Assembly: GCA_016210785.1 (NCBI GenBank)
Contig: JACQTN010000517.1
Location: 1-7,827, forward strand
Origin: Armatimonadota bacterium
Lineage (GTDB): Bacteria > Sysuimicrobiota > Sysuimicrobiia > Sysuimicrobiales > JACQTN01
Reading direction: 5' to 3'
Length of the DNA: 7,827 nucleotides
Part shown: one piece after another, positions 1 to 5,745 of the stretch
Position numbering within the stretch: position 1 is the stretch's first letter
Layout: each line of letters opens with the position of its first letter
Notes under the pieces: model-generated
What the model saw: only the letters and a program-made list of their open reading frames with translations
Database searches by the model: none
Told to the model about the DNA's origin: nothing
Program-made: the position numbers and the translations under genes

Positions 1-351
<351 letters not shown>

Positions 352-353
352 CT

Positions 354-383
354 ATGCTAGCACAGGCGCGAAGTGAGCGTCAA
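354..383 (-). promoter_or_regulatory. Possible sigma-70-type promoter for proS
   Basis: On the minus strand TTGACG (383-378, 5 of 6 matches to the -35 consensus) is followed after 18 nt by TAGCAT (359-354, 4 of 6 matches to the -10 consensus). The -35 box overlaps the stop codon of the M20 gene. Transcription would start near 347, giving a leader of about 59 nt that contains the 305-334 hairpin. In GC-rich DNA such matches can arise by chance, and no transcript data are available. Confidence 0.35.
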
Positions 384-1549
384 ACGCGCCGCAGCACCTC
401 CCGCCCCACCAGCCGGTCCAGCACCGCGGCCAGCAGCGCGGTCTTCTGGAACAGGGTCGGGATCTCCATGTACTCCTCCGGGCTGTGCGCCCGCCCACCC
501 ACCGGCCCCATGCCGTCCACCGTGGGGACACCGCAGGCGGTGATATTGTTGGCGTCCCCGACCCCGCCGGTCTGCGGCGCCCACCGGATGGGGACATCGA
601 GCGCCCGGCCCTCCTCCTCGATCACGACCGCGAGGCGCTCGGTGCCGGGCACGGGCTCCGACGGCGGCCGGTGGAACTGTCCTTCCAGCACCGCCTGCGT
701 CCGCGGCACGTCCTCGCGCGCGGCGACGGCCTGCATCCCGGCCAGGACGCGGTCGCGCTCCGCCAGCGTCGACACGCGGATGTCGATCACGGCCTCCGCC
801 TCCTCCGGCACCACGTAGGGATGGGTGCCGCCGCGGATGACGCCGGTGTTGATGGTGGTGCCGATGGATGGCGCGGCCAGGCCTTCGATATCGAGGATCT
901 TCCGGGCCAGCGCGCGGATGGCGCTGGCGCCCTTCTCGGGTTCGGCCCCGGCGTGGGCCGCCTGTCCGCGCACGCGGACGCGGAAGATCCCGCAGCCCTT
1001 GCGGCTGAGGACCAGCGCCCCGTCGGGGCGCGCGGGCTCGCAGATGAGCGCCCAGTCCACGCCCTGCGTCAGCTCCGGCCACAGGCCGCGGGACGACGGC
1101 GACCCCGGCTCCTCGTCGGAGTTCACCACCACCCGCAGCGATCCCCGCACCGCCCCACGCACCACCAGGAGCGCGCGGATCGCGTACAGCATGCACACGA
1201 GCCCGCCCTTCATGTCCATGACCGCCGGCCCCAGCAGGCGGTCGCCGTCGCGGCGCAGGGGCATCGTCGCGAGCGTCCCCGGCGGGTAGACGGTGTCCGC
1301 GTGCCCCACCAGCAGCACCCGCGGGCCACCGCCGCCGGGCAAGTCTGCGACCAGGTGGTCGCCGTAATCGGTCTGGGGAATGCGCCGCGTAACGAACCCC
1401 GCGTCGCGATACGCCGCCTGGAAGACGTCGATCACGGCGTCCACGCGGGCCTTCTCCTGCGACGGGCTCTCCATCTCCACAACCCTGCGCAGCGTCTCGA
1501 CAATCTCGTCACGCCGGGCATCCACATACGAAGCAAACGGATGACTCAT
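380..1549 (-). CDS. M20-family zinc metallohydrolase, carboxypeptidase G2-like
   Basis: This 389-residue protein has the usual length of M20 carboxypeptidases and deacylases, which remove an amino acid from an N-acyl amino acid, dipeptide or folate-like amide. The metal and catalytic residues are in order: H83 and D85 in GHADTVYPPGT, D112 in MDMKGG, E146 (general base) and E147 in SDEEPGS, E171 in CEPARP, and H355 in GGRAHSPEEY. H199 in QAAHAGAEPEKG marks the dimerisation domain, about residues 180-295. The pattern resembles Pseudomonas carboxypeptidase G2 (GHSDTVY, DEEKGS, FEPTS). No signal peptide is visible, unlike the secreted CPG2, so it is probably cytoplasmic. The ATG at 1547-1549 has GAGGAG at 1555-1560, 5 nt upstream. 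It follows the M24 pair after a 263-nt gap, so it may have its own transcript. The family is firm; the substrate is unknown, and release of an amino acid from an amide made by the upstream enzymes is inference. Confidence 0.93.
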   Translation of the reverse strand: MSHPFASYVDARRDEIVETLRRVVEMESPSQEKARVDAVIDVFQAAYRDAGFVTRRIPQTDYGDHLVADLPGGGGPRVLLVGHADTVYPPGTLATMPLRRDGDRLLGPAVMDMKGGLVCMLYAIRALLVVRGAVRGSLRVVVNSDEEPGSPSSRGLWPELTQGVDWALICEPARPDGALVLSRKGCGIFRVRVRGQAAHAGAEPEKGASAIRALARKILDIEGLAAPSIGTTINTGVIRGGTHPYVVPEEAEAVIDIRVSTLAERDRVLAGMQAVAAREDVPRTQAVLEGQFHRPPSEPVPGTERLAVVIEEEGRALDVPIRWAPQTGGVGDANNITACGVPTVDGMGPVGGRAHSPEEYMEIPTLFQKTALLAAVLDRLVGREVLRRV

Positions 1550-1607
1550 GGGGTCTCCTCAGGGGCCAGGATCGCGTCTCAGAAAAGTCCTGCTTCGTTC
1601 ATGCGTA

Positions 1608-1627
1608 GGACCAGCTCTGCTGAGTCC
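1608..1627 (-). repeat. Leader hairpin upstream of the M20 gene
   Basis: GGAC plus CAGC (1608-1615) pairs with GCTG plus GTCC (1619-1627) around a 3-nt loop, with one unpaired base at 1623: eight pairs in total. It lies about 60 nt before the M20 start codon, within the likely 5' leader. No T-run follows, so it is not an intrinsic terminator. A leader structure or chance are both possible. Confidence 0.4.
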
Positions 1628-1764
1628 GAGCATCACCTGTGTCCCGCACTCTGCACCGTCGCGGGCGGGGGGCGGGGGGCGCCGTGAGTCCGGTGAGCGC
1701 GGTAGGATGGCGCGCCTCGGAAGAATGTAGCACGTGCCGGCGAAGGGCCTCCCCCGTCGGACAC

Positions 1765-1807
1765 AAGGTGAAGGGTGGAGTGGCGCAAAGACACTCCACC
1801 CAACCTT
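1765..1807 (-). terminator. Hairpin after the first M24 gene, probable transcription end
   Basis: A perfect 10-bp stem (GGGTGGAGTG at 1773-1782 with CACTCCACCC at 1792-1801) encloses a 9-nt loop. A small internal loop separates it from five more pairs (AAGGT 1765-1769 with ACCTT 1803-1807). It begins 5 nt after the M24 stop codon, the expected place for a terminator. On the minus strand only TTCACCTT follows instead of a T-run, so termination by this hairpin alone may be weak. It could instead stabilise the mRNA 3' end. Confidence 0.55.
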
Positions 1808-1812
1808 ACAGT

Positions 1813-2976
1813 CTAGCCCCGCACGAACAGGTCGCGCGGAAAACTGGTGAGGATCTCGCACCCCTTCTCCGTCACCGTCACCGTCTCGCTGACTCCCACC
1901 GCGAACGTCCGGTGCTCGCGCAGCGCCGGCACCACGTGGAAGACCATGCCGGGGCGCAGCTCGCGCTCGTCGTGGTGCTTGAGGTCCATGATCTGCCCCT
2001 CGCCCCAGCTGGGCGCGAAGCCCACGCCCACGCTGTAGCCCACGCGCTTGCGGAAGTTGGGTTCGTAGCCGTGCCGGTCGATGACCGCCTGGCAGGCGGC
2101 CTGCACGTCCAGGGAGCGGACGCCGGGGCGGATGGCGGCCAGCGTCGCCTCCAGCGCCTCGCGGCAGGCGTCGTAGGCGCGCCGCATCTCCCGGGACGCC
2201 TCGCCGACGGCCGCGGTTCGCATCTGCGGCGCGGCGTACCGGTTCCACACGGCGCCGATCTCGATGAGAATGGCGTCGCCCCGGCGCAGCGCGCGCCGGT
2301 GGAAGGTGGTGTGCGGGATGCCGGACTTCTCCCCCGACGTGACGATGGGCTGGCTACTGAAGAACTCGCCGCCCGCCTTGACCATGGCCCGGTAGCCCTC
2401 GGCCGCCAGGTCGTTCTCGGTCCTCCCCTCGGCCACGGCGTTGATGATCGCCTCCAGGCCGGCCGCCGTGCACCGTGCCGCCTCGCGGTGGCACTCCAGC
2501 TCCAGGGGCGACTTGATGAGGCGAGCCCCTTCCACGATCCCGGACCCATCCTGAATCTCTGCGCCCAGGACCTGCTCCAGGTGCCGGTACTGCCTCACGC
2601 TGAGAAACCCGCTGGTCTGCTCGCAGGCCAGGCGCCGCGACGCCCATCCCGCCTCGTGCACGGCGCGCCGGACCGCCCCCGCCGGGTCCTCGTGGTCCTC
2701 GTAGGCGAAGACGGTCGCGAGCCAGGTGGTCGCCTCGGCGACGGGCCGCTCCAGCAGTCGCACCACCATGACGGGGTCGCCTTCCAGCGGGACCAGGAGG
2801 CACTGGTAGTTGAGGTAGCCGACCGTGTTGTAGCCGGTCAGGTAGTGAAGGTTCTGCGGGGAGAAGAGCAGCAGGACCTCCGCGCCGCGCTCCGCCATGC
2901 CCCGCCGCACCGCGGCGAGGCGGCGGTCGTACTCCGCCTTCGGAAACGCCAGACCAAACTCGCGCTGGACTGCCAT
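1813..2976 (-). CDS. M24-fold hydrolase, ectoine hydrolase/creatinase-like (downstream copy)
   Basis: This 387-residue, probably cytoplasmic protein has a creatinase-type N-terminal domain (about 14-150) and a pita-bread M24 domain (about 155-380). Its closest remembered match is ectoine hydrolase DoeA/EutD: NLHYLTGYNT (42-51), IKSPLE (154-159), the GYSVGVGFAPSWGE region (313-326), PGMVFHV (342-348) and the C-terminal PRDLFVRG. The five metal ligands of prolidase and aminopeptidase P are mostly absent: the expected Asp, Asp, His, Glu, Glu are E239, Q251, Y314, V349 and E364. H222 in PHTTFH aligns with the catalytic histidine of creatinase. I infer a metal-independent hydrolase of a C-N bond, not a proline peptidase. 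The ATG at 2974-2976 is chosen because AGGAGGT (2983-2989) lies 6 nt upstream and the paralogue starts at the same point; an in-frame ATG 13 codons earlier lies ahead of that site. The stop is TAG. It is 81% identical to the neighbouring copy. Substrate unknown. Confidence 0.9.
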   Translation of the reverse strand: MAVQREFGLAFPKAEYDRRLAAVRRGMAERGAEVLLLFSPQNLHYLTGYNTVGYLNYQCLLVPLEGDPVMVVRLLERPVAEATTWLATVFAYEDHEDPAGAVRRAVHEAGWASRRLACEQTSGFLSVRQYRHLEQVLGAEIQDGSGIVEGARLIKSPLELECHREAARCTAAGLEAIINAVAEGRTENDLAAEGYRAMVKAGGEFFSSQPIVTSGEKSGIPHTTFHRRALRRGDAILIEIGAVWNRYAAPQMRTAAVGEASREMRRAYDACREALEATLAAIRPGVRSLDVQAACQAVIDRHGYEPNFRKRVGYSVGVGFAPSWGEGQIMDLKHHDERELRPGMVFHVVPALREHRTFAVGVSETVTVTEKGCEILTSFPRDLFVRG

Positions 2977-2982
2977 GAATGC

Positions 2983-2989
2983 ACCTCCT
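2983..2989 (-). promoter_or_regulatory. Strong Shine-Dalgarno site that fixes the start of the downstream M24 copy
   Basis: AGGAGGT on the minus strand lies 6 nt before the ATG at 2974-2976, inside a longer purine run. It lies downstream of the in-frame ATG that would give a 400-residue form, so the shorter 387-residue form is the better reading. Confidence 0.8.
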
Positions 2990-3068
2990 CCTCGATGGTC
3001 CGGCATGGCCCGCATCCGGCTTCACTCCGACGCGCGCCATGCCTGGGTCCCAGTGCACTGTCGCATAA

Positions 3069-3085
3069 GTTCGACGTCGGTTCGA
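3069..3085. repeat. GTTCGA direct repeat with 11-bp period around a CGACGTCG palindrome
   Basis: GTTCGA occurs at 3069-3074 and again at 3080-3085, one helical turn apart. The perfect 8-bp palindrome CGACGTCG (3072-3079) overlaps the first copy. The element lies about 100 nt upstream of the downstream M24 start, in the 178-nt gap between the copies, where an operator would be expected. I see no similar element before the other M24 copy. Function is inference. Confidence 0.3.
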
Positions 3086-3091
3086 TTCGCC

Positions 3092-3124
3092 AAACCGCGC
3101 GCCTGACAAGGCTTTCAGCGGTTT
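3092..3124 (-). terminator. Two-part hairpin between the M24 copies
   Basis: AAACCGC (3092-3098) pairs with GCGGTTT (3118-3124), and inside it GCCT (3101-3104) pairs with AGGC (3109-3112) around a 4-nt loop. It begins about 30 nt after the stop of the upstream M24 copy. No T-run follows on the minus strand beyond the stem itself, so it may be a weak terminator, an RNA processing or stability element, or chance. Confidence 0.35.
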
Positions 3125-3154
3125 CGACATGCATTAGATCTGCGCGACGGTGCA

Positions 3155-4318
3155 CTAGCCTCGCACGAACAGGTCGCGGGGAAAACGGGTCAGCACCTCC
3201 GCGCCCTTCTCCGTCACCGCCACCGTCTCGCTGACCCCCACCGCGAACTCCCGGTGCTGCCGGAGCGCGGGCACGACGTGAAAGACCATCCCCGCGCGCA
3301 GCTCGCGCTCGTCGTGATGTTTGAGGTCCATGATGTATCCTTCGCTCCAGTCGGGCGCGATGCCCACACCCACGCTGTAGCCCACACGCTTGCGGAAGTT
3401 GGGCTCGTACCCGCGCCGGTCGATCACGGCCTGGCAGGCGGCCTGCACGTCCATGGAGCGTGCGCCGGGCCGGATGGCCGCGATGGTCGCCTCCAGCGCC
3501 TCCCGGCAGGCGTCGTAGGCCTTCCGGATCGCCGGCGAGGCCTCGCCGACCGCCGCCGTCCGCATCTGGGGGGCGGTGTACCGGTTCCACACCGCGCCGA
3601 TCTCGATCAGGACGGCGTCGCCGCGCCGCAGCACCCGCCGGTGAAAGGTCGTGTGGGCGAGTCCGGACTTCTCGCCCGCGGTGACGACGGGCTGGCTACT
3701 GAAGAACTCGCTGCCCGCGGCCACCATCGCCCGGTAACCCTCGGCCACCACCTGGTTCTCGATCTTCCCCTCCGCGACCGCGTTGATGATCGCGTCCAGC
3801 CCCGCCGCCGTGCAGCGCGCCGCCTCGCGGTAGCACGCCAGTTCCAGGGGTGACTTGATCAGGCGGACCTGTTCCACGATGCCCGATCCGTCCGCCAGGC
3901 TGGCGCCCAGGACCTCCTCCAGGTGCCGGTACCGCTTCACGCTGAGGAAGTCGCTGGTCTGCTCGGCGCCCATGCGGCGGGACGTCCACCCCACCTCGTG
4001 CAGCGCGCGCCGCACCGCGCCTGCCGGGTCCTCGTGGTCCTGGTAGGTGACGATACGGCGGAGCCACGTGGTGGCCCCGGCGACCGGCCCCTCTAACAGC
4101 CTGACCACCAGCACCGGCTCGCCCTCCATGGGCACCAGCAGGCACTGGTAGTTGCTGTAGCCGACCGTGTTGTACCCGGTCAGATAGTGAAGGTTGGTGG
4201 GCGCAAACAGCAGCAGCACGTCGACGCCGCGGGCCGCCATCCCCTGCCGCACCGCGGCCAGACGGCGATCGTACTCGTCTTGAGGAAACACCAGGCCGAA
4301 CTCGCCGCTCACGGACAT
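3155..4318 (-). CDS. M24-fold hydrolase, ectoine hydrolase/creatinase-like (upstream copy)
   Basis: This is the sister of the gene at 1813-2976: also 387 residues, with the same two domains (creatinase-type N-terminal domain about 14-150, M24 fold about 155-380). The same ligand positions are substituted: E239, Q251, Y314 and V349, with only E364 matching the M24 consensus. H222 is kept, here as AHTTFH. Differences are spread out and denser in the N-terminal domain, which helps shape the active site of the neighbouring subunit in this family. The two copies may therefore differ in substrate or form a mixed dimer; that is inference. The ATG at 4316-4318 has AGGAGG at 4325-4330, 6 nt upstream, and gives an N-terminus matching the paralogue (M-x-V-x-x-EFGL). 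A longer frame to 4378 lies ahead of that site and looks non-coding. The gene begins 131 nt after the MFS stop and ends 178 nt before its copy. Substrate unknown. Confidence 0.9.
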   Translation of the reverse strand: MSVSGEFGLVFPQDEYDRRLAAVRQGMAARGVDVLLLFAPTNLHYLTGYNTVGYSNYQCLLVPMEGEPVLVVRLLEGPVAGATTWLRRIVTYQDHEDPAGAVRRALHEVGWTSRRMGAEQTSDFLSVKRYRHLEEVLGASLADGSGIVEQVRLIKSPLELACYREAARCTAAGLDAIINAVAEGKIENQVVAEGYRAMVAAGSEFFSSQPVVTAGEKSGLAHTTFHRRVLRRGDAVLIEIGAVWNRYTAPQMRTAAVGEASPAIRKAYDACREALEATIAAIRPGARSMDVQAACQAVIDRRGYEPNFRKRVGYSVGVGIAPDWSEGYIMDLKHHDERELRAGMVFHVVPALRQHREFAVGVSETVAVTEKGAEVLTRFPRDLFVRG

Positions 4319-4324
4319 GACACG

Positions 4325-4330
4325 CCTCCT
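4325..4330 (-). promoter_or_regulatory. Shine-Dalgarno site that fixes the start of the upstream M24 copy
   Basis: AGGAGG on the minus strand lies 6 nt before the ATG at 4316-4318. The alternative in-frame ATG at 4376-4378 has no such site and would add 20 residues without a counterpart in the paralogue. Confidence 0.8.
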
Positions 4331-4429
4331 TGGCCCCACCACTCCTCGTAATGCGGTCTCTGATTTGGCATTTCCCACACAACTTCTCAGCGGTAAAGAA
4401 TGCCGGTCAGGGCACCGCGCGGATCCCGG

Positions 4430-4450
4430 ACCGGGGCGGACAGCCCCGGT
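4430..4450 (-). terminator. GC-rich hairpin overlapping the MFS stop codon
   Basis: ACCGGGGC (minus strand, 4450-4443) and GCCCCGGT (4437-4430) form a perfect 8-bp stem with a 5-nt loop. The first paired base is the last base of the TAA stop codon. The stem is very stable but no T-run follows, so it may be a terminator needing other factors or an mRNA 3'-end stabiliser. It probably marks the end of the permease-enolase-MFS transcript. Confidence 0.5.
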
Positions 4451-5649
4451 TACCTGGCTTCAAGGTGTTTCGCTGTTGGTACATTTCCGACATAGCTTCC
4501 GAGCGGCAGCCGCCAGGCCAGGACGCTCGTGGCCAGCGGGAGGAAGACCAGGACGTTGAGCACGGGCACGATGCCCAGCGCCTGCGCCACTACGCTCAGC
4601 GGCCCGATCATGAGCCCGCCCACGCCCAGCCCGAACCCCAGCACCAGGCCCGAGGCCATCCCGGTGTGGGAAGGCAGCAGCGTCTGTGCCTCCACGGTCA
4701 GGATGGAGAACGAACCCAGGAACACGCCGCCCGCCAGCGTCAGGCTGACCACGCCGGCGAGCCCGGGCAGGTGGACCGCGGCGAAGAACAGGGGGCTGGC
4801 CAGGGCAAAGGACGTGAAAATGATGGGGCGCCGGCCGTACCGGTCGGAGAGATAGCCCCCGGCCAGGCCCCCGATGGCCCCCGCAAAGGCCATCGCCGTG
4901 ATGGCCGCGGCGCCGTGCGTGGCGGAAATGCCGCGATCTCGGAACAGGAACGGCAGGAAGGTCAGGAGGGCGAAGTACAGGGTCGAGCGCGAGACGACCA
5001 GCGCCAGGACGCGCGCCAGCGGTCCCGCGCTCTCCCGCAGCGCATCCCATACCGACATGGATCTGCCGCGCGCTACCGTCAGGAACCACTCTCGCGGCGC
5101 CAGGCGGTAGAGCACGAAGGCCATCGCGAGCCCGGGCGCCGCGGCGGGCATGAGCCAGGACAACCCGGCGCCCGACACGATGGTCGCCGCCACCAGCGGA
5201 CTCAGCGCGTACCCCGCCTGCCCGCTCATCACGTAGAAGGACATGGTCGTCCCCTTGCGCGCCCCCGACATGCTGCTGACCATGGCCGAGGATTGCGGGT
5301 GAAACGCCGCGGTCCCCACCCCGTGGAGGATGGTGACCAGCGCCAGCGCCGCGAATCCCGGGGCCGCCCCCATCAGCCCGGCGCCCAGGGCGGAGGCGGC
5401 GATGCCCAGCGCGGCCACGGTACGAATGCGGAAGCGGTCGGCGAGATACCCGAAGAACGGCTGGGTCATGGAGCCGGTGACGGTCTGGAGCGTCATCAGC
5501 ACGCCCGCCAGGGAGAGCGGCAGGCCGTAGGCGGCGGCGAAGACCGGCAGCAGCACCGGCAGGTAGTTACCGTACTGGTCGTTGACGAAGTGGGCGGCGG
5601 CCAACAGGCCGACGGAACGGTGCGGGTGTCCAGAAGGGAGCTGTGTCAC
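4450..5649 (-). CDS. MFS transporter, Fsr (fosmidomycin resistance)-like
   Basis: This is a 12-helix secondary transporter of about 399 residues in the inner membrane. Helix 1 carries AAAHFVNDQYGNYLP (17-31), and AAFHPQSSAM (114-123) lies in the central part of the N-terminal half; both match the Fsr-type family. The MFS loop motif appears in both halves, as GYLADRFRIR (67-76) and GYLSDRYGRR (265-274). Fsr-type proteins are exporters, but many relatives have unknown cargo, so export of a by-product and import of the substrate are both possible. The start is uncertain. I prefer GTG at 5647-5649, 96 nt after the enolase stop, because it gives a typical length. GTG at 5719-5721 adds 24 basic, helix-free residues (RSTNSRRQRG) with fewer G/C third positions. 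Neither start has a clear Shine-Dalgarno sequence. It is probably co-transcribed with the enolase and permease genes. Confidence 0.88.
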   Translation of the reverse strand: MTQLPSGHPHRSVGLLAAAHFVNDQYGNYLPVLLPVFAAAYGLPLSLAGVLMTLQTVTGSMTQPFFGYLADRFRIRTVAALGIAASALGAGLMGAAPGFAALALVTILHGVGTAAFHPQSSAMVSSMSGARKGTTMSFYVMSGQAGYALSPLVAATIVSGAGLSWLMPAAAPGLAMAFVLYRLAPREWFLTVARGRSMSVWDALRESAGPLARVLALVVSRSTLYFALLTFLPFLFRDRGISATHGAAAITAMAFAGAIGGLAGGYLSDRYGRRPIIFTSFALASPLFFAAVHLPGLAGVVSLTLAGGVFLGSFSILTVEAQTLLPSHTGMASGLVLGFGLGVGGLMIGPLSVVAQALGIVPVLNVLVFLPLATSVLAWRLPLGSYVGNVPTAKHLEAR

Positions 5650-5660
5650 CTCAGTGGCCC

Positions 5661-5670
5661 GGCACGTGCC
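5661..5670. repeat. GGCACGTGCC palindrome ahead of the MFS start
   Basis: This perfect 10-bp palindrome lies between the enolase stop and the preferred MFS start. It sits inside a possible hairpin, with GTGGC and GCCAC on either side (minus strand). The 11-bp word CCGGCACGTGC that contains part of it also occurs on the minus strand at 1740-1730 in the gap ahead of the M20 gene. This would suit a shared operator, but the word is short. If the MFS protein starts at 5721, the palindrome is coding. Confidence 0.3.
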
Positions 5671-5745
5671 ACGCTGGCGCCGTGAGTTCGTCGAGCGCGG
5701 CTGGAATGATGCTCGTTGCACTGCGTTGAGGGTGCCGCGAGGTGT

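Larger units (their letters stand above)
1550..1812. other. Intergenic region between the M24 and M20 genes
   Basis: This 263-nt gap is the largest without a gene in the window. Short open frames cross it on both strands, but none has a Shine-Dalgarno sequence or a recognisable protein, so I call none. In transcription order it holds a 10-bp hairpin just after the M24 stop (1765-1807), a GCACGTGC palindrome (1730-1737), a C-rich transcript stretch (G-rich on the plus strand, 1661-1680), a small hairpin (1608-1627) and the Shine-Dalgarno sequence of the M20 gene. I found no convincing -35/-10 pair. Confidence 0.6.
1813..4318 (-). repeat. Tandem gene duplication of the M24 gene, period 1342 bp
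   Basis: The two genes have exactly the same length (1164 nt with stop), the same start context, the same TAG stop and no gaps when aligned. By hand I count about 75 differing residues out of 387. About 39 of these fall in the first 160 residues, the N-terminal domain, and about 36 in the remaining 227. Stretches of near-identical DNA remain, for example GGCTGGCTACTGAAGAACTC in both copies (near 2349 and 3691). This points to a direct duplication followed by divergence. Confidence 0.9.

Noticed and set aside
1559..2248. Small proteins encoded in the gap at 1550-1812
   Set aside because: Minus-strand frames here overlap the M24 gene out of frame or lack a Shine-Dalgarno site, and their products are Arg/Pro/Gly-rich with no family resemblance.
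1639..3234. Long plus-strand open frame of 531 codons across the downstream M24 gene
   Set aside because: It is antisense to a clear protein gene, its product is Arg/His/Gly-rich without a recognisable domain, and such shadow frames are usual in GC-rich DNA. The same holds for plus-strand frames at 485-1687 and 4330-5685.
1813..4318. Two Xaa-Pro dipeptidases/aminopeptidases P
   Set aside because: The fold matches but four of the five metal-ligand positions are not the conserved residues in either copy, and the closest pattern is ectoine hydrolase/creatinase.
1813..4318. Ectoine degradation operon (doe/eut)
   Set aside because: Only the DoeA-like step resembles that pathway; no DoeB-type deacetylase, aminotransferase, dehydrogenase, regulator or ectoine importer signature is visible, and the two copies may have another substrate.
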